A stretch of 64,000 nucleotides of DNA, taken from NCBI RefSeq assembly GCF_900258515.1, contig NZ_LT984884.1, forward strand, positions 2,787,696 through 2,851,695, read 5' to 3'. Of the stretch, positions 8,594-18,254 are shown piece by piece. Under the pieces are notes generated by a model, which ran no database searches, was not told the DNA's origin, and was given only the letters and a program-made list of their open reading frames with translations. The DNA comes from Lentibacillus sp. Marseille-P4043. GTDB taxonomy: Bacteria; Bacillota; Bacilli; Bacillales; Amphibacillaceae. The translations under genes and the position numbers were made by a program. Each line of letters starts with the position of its first letter. Position 1 is the stretch's first letter.

Positions 8594-9253
8594 ATGAATA
8601 TAGGAACAGTACTCATCTTGGAAACAAAAGAACCTATTACAAACAAAACACGAAAACTCCGATGCAAAGTAATCGAGAAAAATAAGCATTACATTTTTAT
8701 CGATTATCCTATTGATGAACAAACAAAAAAATCAACATCCTTACCTAAAAAGACACCTTTCACCGTTACATATATCGGTAGTGACCAATCGGTTTATTCT
8801 TTCCGTTCTGAAATTGTTGATAAGGTGAAATTAAATGTCCCGGGATTAGTAATCAATATACCGGAACCAGATAAAATAAAACGTATTCAACGTAGAGAAT
8901 ATGTCCGAATTGACGTTGCGGTTGATGTATCGATTCATAGTACAGAAGAGTCTTTTGCCCCATTTTCGACCGTTACTGCTGATGTTAGTGGTGGTGGTTT
9001 ATCCGTCATTTTACCTAGGGGGGCCACGATAGAAGAGCAGGAAATGGTGGATGTATGGCTAGTATTACCTATGCAAACCGGTGATTATCAATACGTATAC
9101 GCACAATCCGAGGTGATTCGCGTCATTACTTCTGATAATTCAGTACGAACAGCATCATTAAAATTCACATCTATCTCAACACAAAATCGGCAGCATATTA
9201 TCCGTTTTTGTTTTGAAAAGCAACGAGAAGCTAGAAATAAAGAACTATCTTAA
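8594..9253 (+). CDS. motI: c-di-GMP receptor with PilZ domain (MotI/DgrA, YpfA)
   Basis: The 219-residue protein has an N-terminal YcgR-like domain (about 1-90) and a C-terminal PilZ domain (about 95-210). The c-di-GMP signature is intact: RREYVR, the RxxxR arm, near residues 100-105, then DVSGGG, the [DN]xSxxG motif. In B. subtilis this receptor binds the flagellar stator MotA and stops motor rotation when c-di-GMP is high. The start at 8594 follows GGGGGA at 7-nt spacing. An in-frame TTG at 8579 is rejected because it overlaps the ribosome site. A repeat element begins directly at the stop codon. Confidence 0.88.
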   Translation: MNIGTVLILETKEPITNKTRKLRCKVIEKNKHYIFIDYPIDEQTKKSTSLPKKTPFTVTYIGSDQSVYSFRSEIVDKVKLNVPGLVINIPEPDKIKRIQRREYVRIDVAVDVSIHSTEESFAPFSTVTADVSGGGLSVILPRGATIEEQEMVDVWLVLPMQTGDYQYVYAQSEVIRVITSDNSVRTASLKFTSISTQNRQHIIRFCFEKQREARNKELS

Positions 9254-9363
9254 GAAAAGCGCAAGCACCCTTACAGGCTAAGAGCGCGACGTCCTGGGTC
9301 TGTCGATTACCCGACCCACCGAAAACATGTGGCGTAAGCATAATAGCGTTTCGAATTTTATGC
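9254..9363 (+). repeat. AAAAGCGCAAGC repeat B1
   Basis: This intergenic block starts right after the ypfA stop with GAAAAGCGCAAGC. It carries CGATTACCCGACC, ACCGAAAACATGTGG, GCATAATAGC and TCGAATTTTATGC. The same blocks in the same order, with about 35 bp deleted, occur on the minus strand after spoIVA (18172-18254). No coding potential. The rest of the gap to cmk (9364-9526) is AT-rich and otherwise featureless. Confidence 0.65.
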
Positions 9364-9526
9364 TTTTTTATATCTTAAGAAGTTCACTGCATAAAACAGA
9401 CTTGGAACAACTTCCGCTATTGTTTTTGATATGTTATTATTTTTATATTACGTTTTACTATTAAATTTGGCATCACCAAATTTTTCAGCTATTAGTAACG
9501 GAAAATGAGAGGAATGAACAGCACCA

Positions 9527-10207
9527 ATGGATAACAAGGCAATTCGAATCGCAATTGACGGACCAGCTGCTGCAGGAAAAAGTACGGTAGCCAAAATCGT
9601 CGCTAGTGAACTATCTTTTATTTATATCGATACGGGTGCAATGTATCGCGCGTTAACCCTTAAGGCATTGGATGAAAAAATTCAACTAGATGATGAAAGT
9701 CGTCTCGCTGATTTATTAATACATACAGATATCGAACTTGTACAAGGGGAAAACGGACAAAGAGTGTTAGTTAATGGGGATGATGTCACATTGGAAATTC
9801 GCTCTCTAGAGGTTACAAATCATGTTTCCCATGTGGCAAAACATCCAAGTATTCGCAAGGACATGGTCAAAAGACAACAAGCACTTGCAGCTAAACATGG
9901 TGTTGTCATGGATGGCCGAGATATCGGGACACATGTCTTACCAGATGCAGAAGTGAAAATATTTTTGCATGCAACAGTTGAAGAACGGGCAAAGCGCAGA
10001 TACGCGGAAAACAGTAAAAAAGGATTTACGTCAGATTTAGCGGAATTAAAAAAGGAAATAGAACAACGAGATCAAATTGATTCCGAGCGGGCAGCAGCAC
10101 CCTTAGTAAAAGCTGACGATGCAATCGAAATCGATACGACCTCATTATCAATTTCAGACGTTGCCAATCGCATTTTACAAGAAGTTGCCAAAGTAAAAGA
10201 TAAATAA
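9527..10207 (+). CDS. cmk: Cytidylate kinase
   Basis: The 226-residue enzyme phosphorylates CMP and dCMP using ATP. The P-loop GPAAAGKST lies at about residues 12-20, followed by the [13 protein letters not shown]-binding segment, [14 protein letters not shown] and the lid-type RAKRRYAE stretch. Length and order match the bacterial long-type Cmk. The ATG at 9527 follows GAGAGGA. It precedes the S1 protein gene ypfD, the common cmk-rpsA-like order in bacteria. It is probably essential for pyrimidine nucleotide supply. Confidence 0.95.
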   Translation: MDNKAIRIAIDGPAAAGKSTVAKIVASELSFIYIDTGAMYRALTLKALDEKIQLDDESRLADLLIHTDIELVQGENGQRVLVNGDDVTLEIRSLEVTNHVSHVAKHPSIRKDMVKRQQALAAKHGVVMDGRDIGTHVLPDAEVKIFLHATVEERAKRRYAENSKKGFTSDLAELKKEIEQRDQIDSERAAAPLVKADDAIEIDTTSLSISDVANRILQEVAKVKDK

Positions 10208-10390
10208 TTATACAGCCAAGAAATCTACAAAGTGTTTACGAGCTGCAGGGTAGAAAGTAAAAATGTGAAAACAGTCTACAAAAAACCGAATCATGAAACT
10301 ACTTTACTTGACAAATAATTATAACTATTAGAAGTTATAAAAAAGAATATTTTTTGTTTTTGTTGTTTGTATCTTAAGGAGGGTTATGTG

Positions 10391-11521
10391 ATGAGTGAGA
10401 TGAATCATGAATTAACAGAAATTGCAATTGGTGATGTTGTGACTGGAACGGTTGTAAAAATAGAGGATAAACAGGTTCTAGTTGACGTCGGATATAAAAC
10501 AGAAGGGATTGTTCCAATTAGTGAATTATCCAATCTTCACATCGAAACTACGGCAGAAGAAGTTGACGAAGGTGATAAACTAACATTAAAAGTAAAAAAA
10601 GTGGAAGATGATGAAATTGTTTTATCAAAACGGGCAATTGACGCTGACGAAGCATGGAGTTCACTTGAGGAGAAATATCAAAATGGTGATATTTTCGAAA
10701 CAGAAGTGAAAGAAGTTGTAAAAGGCGGACTAGTGGTTGATGTAGGGCTAAGAGGATTTATCCCAGCATCACTCGTTGAAACATTTTACGTGGAAGATTT
10801 TTCTGATTATCTGAATAAGCGTTTAACTGTCAAAATTGCTGACTTAGATCGAGAACAGAATCGCGTCATATTGTCACATCGTGCTGTCGAAGAGGAAGAA
10901 TTAACGGCACAAAAACAACGGTTATTACAATCATTAGAAGAAGGACAAGTGCTAGAAGGGATTGTTCGACGCATTACTGGTTTCGGTGTCTTTGTAGATC
11001 TTGGCGGTATTGACGGACTTGTGCATATTTCACAGCTTGCCCATAAACATGTTGAAAAAGCTACCGATGTCGTTTCGGAAGGCCAATCGATTAAAGTAGA
11101 AGTATTGGCAGTGGATCGTGATAATGAACGCATTTCTCTTTCCCACAAAAAAACACTTCCTGGACCATGGGAGAATATTGAAGAACGTGTTGCTAAAGGC
11201 GATGTCCTTGAGGGAACAGTTAAACGTCTAGTAAATTTTGGTGCTTTCGTGGAAGTGTTACCAGGTGTAGAAGGATTGGTTCATATTTCCCAAATCGCTA
11301 ATCGACACATTGGGACACCACAGGAAGTACTGGAAGAAGGGCAAACTGTTCAAGTAAAAGTGTTAGATGTCAATGAGGACGAAGAACGTATCTCATTAAG
11401 TATCAAGGAGTTGGAGCAACAACAAGCAGAAGCTGATTACAAACAATATGAAAAAGATGATGATCAATCTAGTTTTCAGCTTGGTGATATGATCGGCGAT
11501 AAGCTTAATAAATATAAGTAA
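10391..11521 (+). CDS. ypfD: S1 RNA-binding repeat protein YpfD (RpsA homologue)
   Basis: The 376-residue protein is made of four S1 repeats, at about residues 15-80, 98-170, 188-258 and 272-345. Each starts with a GxVxxI/GTVK-type strand and includes hallmark stretches such as GLVHISQLA and GLVHISQIA. The C-terminus is a charged Gln/Asp/Glu-rich tail. It resembles ribosomal protein S1 but is shorter than the six-repeat proteobacterial form; in Bacillaceae a role in translation initiation is not firmly established. The ATG at 10391 follows AAGGAGG. A TTGACA at 10308 may be part of its promoter, but no good -10 box lies at the right distance. Confidence 0.92.
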   Translation: MSEMNHELTEIAIGDVVTGTVVKIEDKQVLVDVGYKTEGIVPISELSNLHIETTAEEVDEGDKLTLKVKKVEDDEIVLSKRAIDADEAWSSLEEKYQNGDIFETEVKEVVKGGLVVDVGLRGFIPASLVETFYVEDFSDYLNKRLTVKIADLDREQNRVILSHRAVEEEELTAQKQRLLQSLEEGQVLEGIVRRITGFGVFVDLGGIDGLVHISQLAHKHVEKATDVVSEGQSIKVEVLAVDRDNERISLSHKKTLPGPWENIEERVAKGDVLEGTVKRLVNFGAFVEVLPGVEGLVHISQIANRHIGTPQEVLEEGQTVQVKVLDVNEDEERISLSIKELEQQQAEADYKQYEKDDDQSSFQLGDMIGDKLNKYK

Positions 11522-11530
11522 TTAGTAAAA

Positions 11531-11566
11531 AAGCGGTTCCTCCTTAATGTGGGGGAACCGTTTTTT
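11531..11566 (+). terminator. Rho-independent terminator of ypfD
   Basis: AAGCGGTTCC pairs with GGAACCGTT (A-T and G-C pairs only), followed by T6. Confidence 0.85.
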
Positions 11567-11718
11567 GCTAACTGTTTAGGAACATGTTTTCTAATAAACT
11601 GCCCCCGGAAAACATTGCGTATACGGGTTGTTGGGAGGAAAACAATAAATAATGCGAAAATAACATTTTTGTTTAAGAAAGTTCCTTGTTAGCTATAATG
11701 CTAATGGTGGTGAGTATA

Positions 11719-12345
11719 TTGACTGATGGAATATTATTTTTATGGTTTGCCTGGTTATTATGGATAGTCGTTACCTTTTTAATGAAAAAAGGGAAGAGAC
11801 GTACGTATTTTGCTTGTCTTCTATTGTTATTAATTGCTTGTTCCAACGTGACACTTGAAATTGGTGGATATCTTATCCAGTTATCGTTCATTGTCCTTTT
11901 GGTCGGATTGCTTTTTTTTCATGCGATTGCCAAGTCATTCTATTTACTGTTTTCTTCGTTTACGATATGTTTGGGGTACACCGCTATTCTTTTTTGGGAA
12001 AAGATTACGCCTATTTGGATTTTTATACCTCGATCTGTCTTGATTCCTACCGTGATTATTGTACTAACAATCATTATTACAAAACAATTTGAGTCAAGAT
12101 TGGCAATTGGACTCATTGGCATAACGTGTGGCGAAATGTATTATAGTTTTATCTTATCTAATTATGCCATCCAAGAGGGCATAGGTGATAAATCTTTTTT
12201 TGATATGCTGTTAACATTTGTCTTATTTGTGACGCTTCTTGAAGTATTACAGCAGGGAAAAATAGCGATCTATGCACTATCACAAGATTTTAAGCAATCA
12301 ATGCGAAAACAAAAAGGACTAACACAACAGACCAAGAACGGCTAG
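11719..12345 (+). CDS. yphA: Polytopic membrane protein, YphA-like
   Basis: The roughly 208-residue protein has about six hydrophobic segments and a basic cytoplasmic C-terminus (KQSMRKQKGLTQQTKNG). I see no catalytic motif. Position between ypfD and der matches YphA of B. subtilis, whose role is unknown. The start is uncertain. I chose TTG at 11719, which follows GGTGGTGAG at short spacing; in-frame ATG codons at 11698 and 11704 have no ribosome site. The isopentenyl-diphosphate isomerase gene fni that separates ypfD and yphA in B. subtilis is absent. Confidence 0.65.
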   Translation: MTDGILFLWFAWLLWIVVTFLMKKGKRRTYFACLLLLLIACSNVTLEIGGYLIQLSFIVLLVGLLFFHAIAKSFYLLFSSFTICLGYTAILFWEKITPIWIFIPRSVLIPTVIIVLTIIITKQFESRLAIGLIGITCGEMYYSFILSNYAIQEGIGDKSFFDMLLTFVLFVTLLEVLQQGKIAIYALSQDFKQSMRKQKGLTQQTKNG

Positions 12346-12480
12346 CAAGGCAGAGCATTGTTAGCTGAAACAGGAAAAACATTGTGATAAGCACATTCTT
12401 TTGCTAGAATTAATAAAGCTATATTGGATAATACTGTTTCACCCGAAAAAAAGAGAAGAATAGAAAGGATGTTCCTTTTT

Positions 12481-13791
12481 ATGAGGAAATCTGTAGTTGC
12501 AATTGTTGGGAGACCAAATGTAGGTAAGTCAACTATTTTTAATCGTTTAGTTGGAGAGAGAATATCAATAGTGGAAGATATCCCTGGTGTAACGAGGGAT
12601 CGAATTTATGCTCAGAGCGAATGGTTAACATCAACATTTAATGTTATTGACACTGGTGGAATTGAAATTGGTGACGAACCATTACTAGTAAAAATGCGGG
12701 AACAAGCTGAAGTAGCCGTTGATGAAGCGGATGTTATCATCTTTTTGGTAAACGGAAGAGAAGGGATAACAGCTGCTGATGAAGAAGTAGCTAAACTATT
12801 ATACAAATCAAATAAGCCTGTCGTTCTCGCTGTTAATAAAATAGATAATCCGGATATGCGTGAAAAAATTTATGAGTTCTATTCGCTAGGTTTCGGAGAA
12901 CCATATCCAATTTCCGGTTCACACGGGCTTGGCCTTGGCGATCTACTGGATGCGGTGGTAGATCTCTTTCCAGAACAGGAATCTGACGATGTAGAAGAAG
13001 ATACCATCTACTTCAGTTTGATTGGCAGACCAAATGTCGGAAAATCATCGCTGGTTAATGCCATTTTGAATGAAGAACGGGTGATTGTAAGTGAAATAGA
13101 AGGAACAACAAGGGATGCCATTGATACCCATTTACATAAAGATGATCAGGATTATGTCATCATCGACACCGCCGGTATGCGGAAACGGGGAAAGGTGTAC
13201 GAAACAACAGAAAAATATAGTGTGTTGCGTGCACTAAAAGCAATCGAACGTTCAGATGTTGTGCTTGTTTTAATTGATGCGGAAACAGGAATTCGCGAGC
13301 AAGATAAAAAAATCGCCGGCTATGCACATGAGGCAGGACGAGCTGTCATTATTGTTGTGAACAAATGGGATACCGTTGAGACAAATGAGAAAACAATGAA
13401 AGAGTTTGAAACGAAGCTACGTGCCCATTTTCAATTTCTGGATTATGCGCCAATTGTCTTTTTATCAGCGAAAACAAAAAAACGATTACACACACTAACA
13501 CCTGCTATTAACTTAGCAAGTGAAAATCATGCGAAACGGGTACCGACAAATGTTTTGAATGACGTGATTATGGATGCGTTAGCAATGAATCCAACACCAA
13601 CTGTTAAAGGAAGACGGCTAAAAGTACTTTACGCAACACAAGTCGCAATTAAGCCACCAAGTTTTGTTGTCTTTGTAAATGACCCAGATTTAATGCATTT
13701 CTCGTATAAACGTTTCCTAGAAAACAAAATTAGGGATGCATTTGGATTTGTTGGTACACCAATCAAGATATTTGCAAGAAAACGGCAGTAA
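12481..13791 (+). CDS. der: Ribosome-assembly GTPase Der (EngA)
   Basis: The 436-residue essential GTPase of 50S subunit assembly has two tandem G domains and a C-terminal KH-like domain. G1 motifs are GRPNVGKST (residues 10-18) and a second GRPNVGKSS (about 184-192). DTGG and DTAG G3 motifs and NKID and NKWD G4 motifs follow in order. The C-terminal part has the conserved [11 protein letters not shown] end. The ATG at 12481 was chosen by family alignment and an AAAGGA 11 nt upstream; longer in-frame starts (12424, 12469) give non-conserved extensions. The stop codon overlaps the gpsA ribosome site, so the two are co-translated. Confidence 0.95.
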   Translation: MRKSVVAIVGRPNVGKSTIFNRLVGERISIVEDIPGVTRDRIYAQSEWLTSTFNVIDTGGIEIGDEPLLVKMREQAEVAVDEADVIIFLVNGREGITAADEEVAKLLYKSNKPVVLAVNKIDNPDMREKIYEFYSLGFGEPYPISGSHGLGLGDLLDAVVDLFPEQESDDVEEDTIYFSLIGRPNVGKSSLVNAILNEERVIVSEIEGTTRDAIDTHLHKDDQDYVIIDTAGMRKRGKVYETTEKYSVLRALKAIERSDVVLVLIDAETGIREQDKKIAGYAHEAGRAVIIVVNKWDTVETNEKTMKEFETKLRAHFQFLDYAPIVFLSAKTKKRLHTLTPAINLASENHAKRVPTNVLNDVIMDALAMNPTPTVKGRRLKVLYATQVAIKPPSFVVFVNDPDLMHFSYKRFLENKIRDAFGFVGTPIKIFARKRQ

Positions 13792-13804
13792 GGAGGAGAT
13801 TGAT

Positions 13805-14839
13805 TTGGCTAAAATAGCTGTATTAGGGGCAGGTAGCTGGGGAACAGCTTTAAGTATTGTCCTAGCAGATAATGGACACGAGGTGAAATTGTGGTCCCAT
13901 CGCAAGGAACAGGTTGAGGCAATCAACACAACTCATAAAAATGAAAAATACTTGGAAATTATGATCCCAAAGGAAATAAAAGCGTACAATGATTTAAGTG
14001 CAGCAGTAGAGGACGTAACCGCGATTGTACTTGTTGTGCCAACGAAAGCGATTCGGGAAGTTTGCGGTCAATTGAATGACTTGCCTCTGGACAATGCAAC
14101 ACTAATCCACGCGTCGAAAGGGATTGAACCGGAGTCATTAAAGCGTGTTTCGGAAATGATTACTGAAGAAATGGACCAATATAATGATGAAGATATTGTT
14201 GTATTATCTGGTCCAAGCCATGCGGAAGAAGTTGGGAAACGACAACCAACAACCGTGACCGTTTCATCAAGTAATGAGACAAATGCAAAAATCGCCCAGG
14301 ATTTATTTATTAATGAATTTTTCCGTGTGTATACAAGTCCTGATGTCATTGGAGTGGAGCTTGGTGGTGCGCTAAAAAACATCATTGCCCTAGGTGCTGG
14401 TATTTCTGATGGACTAGGTTATGGTGATAATGCGAAGGCAGCACTTATTACAAGAGGATTAGCTGAAATCGCTCGACTAGGAACATCGCTTGGTGCCAAC
14501 CCATTGACATTTTTAGGGCTGCCAGGTGTCGGTGATTTAATTGTGACTTGTACAAGTGTACACAGCAGAAACTGGCGTGCAGGAAACCTACTAGGAAAGG
14601 GAAATAAATTAGATCAAGTGTTGGATCAAATGGGCATGGTTGTAGAAGGTGTTCGAACAACAAAAGCAGCATACCAATTCGCGACGAAACAACAAATAGA
14701 AATGCCGATAACAAATGGGATCCACAAAATCCTTTTTGAAGAAGCAAAACCTAAAGACGTCGTTGATCAATTAATGAATCGGAATAAGCGTGAAGAAATG
14801 GACGACCTTGCATTGTTGCTAAGCAATAGGTATTCCTAA
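13805..14839 (+). CDS. gpsA: NAD(P)-dependent glycerol-3-phosphate dehydrogenase
   Basis: The 344-residue cytosolic enzyme reduces dihydroxyacetone phosphate to sn-glycerol-3-phosphate, the backbone of phospholipids. Visible motifs are the N-terminal Rossmann GAGSWGTA, the mid-protein LSGPSHAEEV, the catalytic-lysine region GGALKNIIALGAGI, and GVGDLIVTCTS. The start is TTG at 13805, eight bases after AAGGAGG; an upstream in-frame ATG at 13736 lies inside der and would add unconserved residues. It is coupled to der, with only 13 bp between them. Confidence 0.93.
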   Translation: MAKIAVLGAGSWGTALSIVLADNGHEVKLWSHRKEQVEAINTTHKNEKYLEIMIPKEIKAYNDLSAAVEDVTAIVLVVPTKAIREVCGQLNDLPLDNATLIHASKGIEPESLKRVSEMITEEMDQYNDEDIVVLSGPSHAEEVGKRQPTTVTVSSSNETNAKIAQDLFINEFFRVYTSPDVIGVELGGALKNIIALGAGISDGLGYGDNAKAALITRGLAEIARLGTSLGANPLTFLGLPGVGDLIVTCTSVHSRNWRAGNLLGKGNKLDQVLDQMGMVVEGVRTTKAAYQFATKQQIEMPITNGIHKILFEEAKPKDVVDQLMNRNKREEMDDLALLLSNRYS

Positions 14840-14902
14840 TAACACTTATATCGCCCTCTTGCATATACTATGATGAAGTAAACATTGCAAGGAGGCGAGC
14901 AA

Positions 14903-15163
14903 GTGAGCAATTTTCAAAAAAACCTTTTTGACAAAATAAACCAAAAAGCAAACATTGACCCAAATGACGTCTATAATGTGGCTGATTCAGTTAAAAACGC
15001 AGATTTTACCGATGAAAAAACAGTAAGAAATCTAGTACGTAGACTGTCAAAATTAGCAAATAAACCTTTATCAAAACAAAAAGAGGACAAAATCGTTAAG
15101 TCTATTACGAACGGCAATATGCCAATGGATGGCAACTCGTTAAATCAACTATTTAAGAAATAG
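14903..15163 (+). CDS. spoVIF: Stage VI sporulation protein F (SpoVIF family)
   Basis: The 86-residue, highly charged soluble protein contains the pattern NVADSVKNADFTDEKTVR, then RRLSKLANKPLSK. I recognise this as the SpoVIF family (yjcC in B. subtilis), involved in late spore coat maturation. The GTG start at 14903 follows AAGGAGG at 7-nt spacing. In B. subtilis the gene is elsewhere; here it lies between gpsA and yphE. Mother-cell expression is expected, but no clear SigK or SigE promoter was identified. Confidence 0.75.
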   Translation: MSNFQKNLFDKINQKANIDPNDVYNVADSVKNADFTDEKTVRNLVRRLSKLANKPLSKQKEDKIVKSITNGNMPMDGNSLNQLFKK

Positions 15164-15323
15164 CGTAAACTGGGCAAATGAGGATACAAAAACATAATAG
15201 CTCGCATAAAATAAATCGCACAAGCATTCATGGATAGAGTTGTTGTGGGTGTTATTTAGTCAAACAGAGATGAAGTTAGCCCCCTTCATCTCAACACATA
15301 CCATTCATTTCAGACGATTAGTG

Positions 15324-15358
15324 CCTTTAATGCCTAATAGTGTATTAAAGGTCTTTTC
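15324..15358 (+). terminator. Possible terminator downstream of spoVIF
   Basis: CCTTTAAT pairs with ATTAAAGG across a 12-nt loop, followed by TCTTTTCGT. The T run is imperfect. The rest of the 15164-15431 gap contains a small GATGAAG/CTTCATC hairpin and nothing else I can name. Confidence 0.5.
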
Positions 15359-15431
15359 GTGCTATATTTTCGTTCTCTATGTTATAATACGTTGTCAGAT
15401 ACAATAGCGTTATGTGTTTAGGGGTGAGTAA

Positions 15432-15629
15432 ATGTCAGTATCAATGATCGCAATGTGGGTATCGCTTATAGGGATGGCTTTGTTAATTATAGCCATTGGT
15501 CTTATTTACTTAAGCAGGTACAAGCTAAAGGGATTGCTTAGTGGAATTGTAGCCACATTAGCTTACATTTGTTTCATTATAGGTAGTATTATTATATTTT
15601 ATATTGTATTTAGTGGGCCAACCAGGTAA
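15432..15629 (+). CDS. yphE: Small two-helix membrane protein YphE (DUF2768)
   Basis: The 65-residue protein is almost entirely two transmembrane helices (about 5-27 and 36-60) joined by the short basic loop SRYKLKG. Size, topology and location upstream of yphF match YphE/DUF2768, a Bacillaceae-specific family of unknown function. The ATG at 15432 follows GGGGTGAG. The stop is 22 bp before the yphF start, so the two are probably one transcript. Confidence 0.78.
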   Translation: MSVSMIAMWVSLIGMALLIIAIGLIYLSRYKLKGLLSGIVATLAYICFIIGSIIIFYIVFSGPTR

Positions 15630-15651
15630 AAGGTTTAGGAGGTCTTTTTTA

Positions 15652-16383
15652 GTGAAATTTACATATATACGTGTATGTGGTGCAATGCTGCTATTAACGA
15701 TGTTGTTAAGTGGCTGTTTATACCCAAATGATGAATTAGAAAAAAATCGAGTACCGAATGAAGATCAGTTGGAATTAGTTCAAAAATCTGTTGATGACTA
15801 TCGTGAACAAACAAATGGTTTAGTCCCAATTAAGACGAAGGAAGAAGATACACCGATTTTCCAAAAATACTTAGTCGACTTCACCGCATTAAAGGCGAAA
15901 CATTTGATAACAGAAATTCCTGGAAATGCCTATGAAAATGGCGGGGTCTACCAGTATACATTGATAACACCAGAGGATAACCCACGCGTAAAATTAATTG
16001 ACTTACGTATGACTGAAGCAATACGCGAAGTCCGTGTTAAATTAGAAATTTATCGTAATGAACATTTATATCCCCCATATGGCGAAGAAATTGAAAACGG
16101 GGTATATAAACTGAATTATAAAAAACTAGGCTTTGACAGTGAACCGTACGTTGTAAGTCCATATTCCCAAAAAAACCTGCCAATTATAATGGATACGGAT
16201 GGTCAATTATTTGTTGATTATCGGATGGATTTATACGAAGCATTGCAAAAGAATGAACACGATTATAAAGAAGGAGAAGACATTCGCAATCTATTAGCAG
16301 AGAACTCGCCGTTTGTTCCTGCTTACTCCCTTCCGTATACGGTTCGTAACGGAGAACCTGTCTTTTTAGAAAATAATAAATAA
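15652..16383 (+). CDS. yphF: Lipoprotein YphF
   Basis: The 243-residue exported lipoprotein has a hydrophobic signal and lipobox LLSGC (Cys near residue 23) that predicts diacylglyceryl modification and anchoring to the outer face of the membrane. The mature part is rich in charged residues and has no enzymatic motif I recognise. The GTG start at 15652 follows TAGGAGG. Synteny (yphE-yphF-spoIVA) supports the name; function is unknown. Confidence 0.8.
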   Translation: MKFTYIRVCGAMLLLTMLLSGCLYPNDELEKNRVPNEDQLELVQKSVDDYREQTNGLVPIKTKEEDTPIFQKYLVDFTALKAKHLITEIPGNAYENGGVYQYTLITPEDNPRVKLIDLRMTEAIREVRVKLEIYRNEHLYPPYGEEIENGVYKLNYKKLGFDSEPYVVSPYSQKNLPIIMDTDGQLFVDYRMDLYEALQKNEHDYKEGEDIRNLLAENSPFVPAYSLPYTVRNGEPVFLENNK

Positions 16384-16393
16384 CGCATAATCA

Positions 16394-16430
16394 TTCCCTT
16401 GTAACATATATTGTTGCAAGGGAATTTATT
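16394..16430 (+). terminator. Rho-independent terminator of yphE-yphF
   Basis: TTCCCTTGTAAC pairs with GTTGCAAGGGAA, followed by a short, interrupted T run. Confidence 0.7.
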
Positions 16431-16560
16431 TATATCTGAATGGACAATGGCAACGCAGGCGTCAACAACTAAATGGGCGGTCCTTTCGAAATAGAACAGG
16501 TGTATACGTCATTAGAATAGGCTAATAGGTGCATCGCAATTATTGTTTTCACTTTTTTAG

Positions 16561-16590
16561 TCATATTTTGATAGGACAACATCATAGACT
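16561..16590 (+). promoter_or_regulatory. Possible SigE promoter of spoIVA
   Basis: TCATATT (16561-16567) and CATAGACT (16583-16590) are separated by 15 bp and resemble the mother-cell SigE elements (ATA-type -35, CATA...T -10). SpoIVA is known to be SigE-dependent in B. subtilis; the box assignment here is by eye. Confidence 0.4.
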
Positions 16591-16654
16591 TGTAATGTCA
16601 ATTATTCGTAGTTTGTTCATTAGTAAAGGTTTAGTGAGATCGGGAGGGGATCGT

Positions 16655-18133
16655 TTGGAGAGAGTAGATATTTTTAAAGATATTTCGAAACGCACGAATG
16701 GAGATATTTACTTAGGCATTGTTGGAGCTGTTCGGACAGGTAAATCAACGTTTATCAAAAAATTTATGGAATCCGTTGTTTTACCAGATATTGAAGACGA
16801 AAGCGAACGAAGCAGGGCGCATGATGAATTGCCGCAAAGCGCGGCTGGAAAAACAATTATGACAACAGAACCTAAATTTGTACCAAATCAAGCTGTATCT
16901 GTTCACGTTGATGAAGGGTTAGACGTCAATGTGAGGCTTGTGGATTGTGTTGGGTATGCGGTTGAAGGTGCGAAAGGGTTTGAAGATGAAAATGGACCAA
17001 GAATGATTCACACCCCATGGTATGAAGAACCAATTCCATTTCATGATGCTGCCGAAATCGGAACGCGAAAAGTAATTCAGGAACATTCTACGATAGGTGT
17101 CGTTGTTACAACAGACGGAACAATTGGGGAAATACCGCGCAGTGATTATATTGATGCGGAAGCAAAAGTCGTTGAAGAATTAAAAGAAGTCGGAAAGCCG
17201 TTCATCATGGTTGTTAACTCTGTGAGACCATCAAGTCAAGAAACAGAATTGTTACGCCAGGAATTAGCTGAAACGTACGATATCCCTGTATTGGCAATGA
17301 GCATAGAGTCCATGACGGAACACGATGTATATAACGTATTACGTGAAGCGTTATATGAATTCCCGGTGTTAGAAGTAAATGTTAACTTGCCAAGCTGGGT
17401 TATGGTATTACGAGAAAACCATTGGCTCAGAGAGAACTATCAGGACGCCATTCAAACAACGGTAAAGGACATTAAACGACTGCGTGATGTCGATCACATT
17501 GTTGGACACTTCGCTGATTACGATTATATCGATCAGGCGAATATTGCTGGGATGGAGATGGGAGACGGGGTTGCCGAAATTGATTTACATGCACCGGACC
17601 ATTTATATGATCAAGTTTTAAAAGAAATAGTCGGTGAAGAAATCCGCGGAAAAGACCATTTACTTGAATTGATGCAGGATTTTGCACATGCAAAGCGCGA
17701 GTATGATCAGGTATCAGGTGCATTGCAAATGGTGAAACAAACCGGCTATGGAATTGCGGCACCTAGTCTAGAAGATATGGAATTGGATGAACCAGAAATT
17801 ATTCGTCAAGGTTCCAGATTTGGCGTACGACTCAAAGCAGTTGCACCATCCATCCACATGATTCGGGTTGAAGTAGAGTCTGAGTTTTCACCAATTATCG
17901 GAACAGAAAAACAGAGTGAGGAACTGGTACGATATCTCATGCAGGATTTTGAAGAGGATCCATTATCAATTTGGGAATCAGACATTTTTGGTCGCTCCCT
18001 AAGTTCAATCGTCAGGGAAGGCATACAGGCAAAAATTGCAATGATGCCCGAGAATGCCAGATACAAATTAAAGGACACGCTTGAACGGATTATTAACGAA
18101 GGGTCAGGCGGTTTAATCGCAATTATTTTATAG
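16655..18133 (+). CDS. spoIVA: Spore coat morphogenetic ATPase SpoIVA
   Basis: At 492 residues it has exactly the length of the B. subtilis protein. SpoIVA is made in the mother cell, hydrolyses ATP and polymerises on the forespore surface as the base layer of the coat. The Walker A motif GAVRTGKST is at residues 24-32. The DELPQSAAGKTIMTTEP segment and the conserved C-terminus NEGSGGLIAIIL, needed for membrane and SpoVM interaction, are present. The start is TTG at 16655, six bases after GGGAGGGG; the longer frame from 16529 adds unconserved sequence. Monocistronic with its own terminator. Confidence 0.96.
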   Translation: MERVDIFKDISKRTNGDIYLGIVGAVRTGKSTFIKKFMESVVLPDIEDESERSRAHDELPQSAAGKTIMTTEPKFVPNQAVSVHVDEGLDVNVRLVDCVGYAVEGAKGFEDENGPRMIHTPWYEEPIPFHDAAEIGTRKVIQEHSTIGVVVTTDGTIGEIPRSDYIDAEAKVVEELKEVGKPFIMVVNSVRPSSQETELLRQELAETYDIPVLAMSIESMTEHDVYNVLREALYEFPVLEVNVNLPSWVMVLRENHWLRENYQDAIQTTVKDIKRLRDVDHIVGHFADYDYIDQANIAGMEMGDGVAEIDLHAPDHLYDQVLKEIVGEEIRGKDHLLELMQDFAHAKREYDQVSGALQMVKQTGYGIAAPSLEDMELDEPEIIRQGSRFGVRLKAVAPSIHMIRVEVESEFSPIIGTEKQSEELVRYLMQDFEEDPLSIWESDIFGRSLSSIVREGIQAKIAMMPENARYKLKDTLERIINEGSGGLIAIIL

Positions 18134-18161
18134 CAGCTTACATGGCTGCTATTTTTTTTTT
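18132..18161 (+). terminator. Rho-independent terminator of spoIVA
   Basis: AGCAGC pairs with GCTGCT, followed by a T10 run; it overlaps the stop codon. Confidence 0.85.
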
Positions 18162-18171
18162 GCAGTTTTGC

Positions 18172-18254
18172 AGGAAAGTATTAAATTCGAGGAGCTATTA
18201 TGCTACACCAGATGTTTTCGGTAGGTCGAGTAATCGGACACTTGCGCTTTTCTT
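18172..18254 (-). repeat. AAAAGCGCAAGC repeat B2 (shortened copy)
   Basis: Read on the minus strand it begins AAGAAAAGCGCAAG and continues CGATTACTCGACC, ACCGAAAACATCTGG, GCATAATAGC and TCGAATTTAATAC. It matches repeat B1 at 9254 block by block, with about 35 bp missing near the start. It directly follows the spoIVA terminator. The rest of the gap to the hbs promoter (18255-18420) is AT-rich with nothing else recognised. Confidence 0.65.

Noticed and set aside
10308..10341. Sigma-A promoter for ypfD with TTGACA
   Set aside because: The nearest -10-like TATAAA is 22 bp away, too far for normal spacing.
10807..11148. 113-residue minus-strand frame within ypfD
   Set aside because: Antisense to S1 repeats that are clearly coding on the plus strand.
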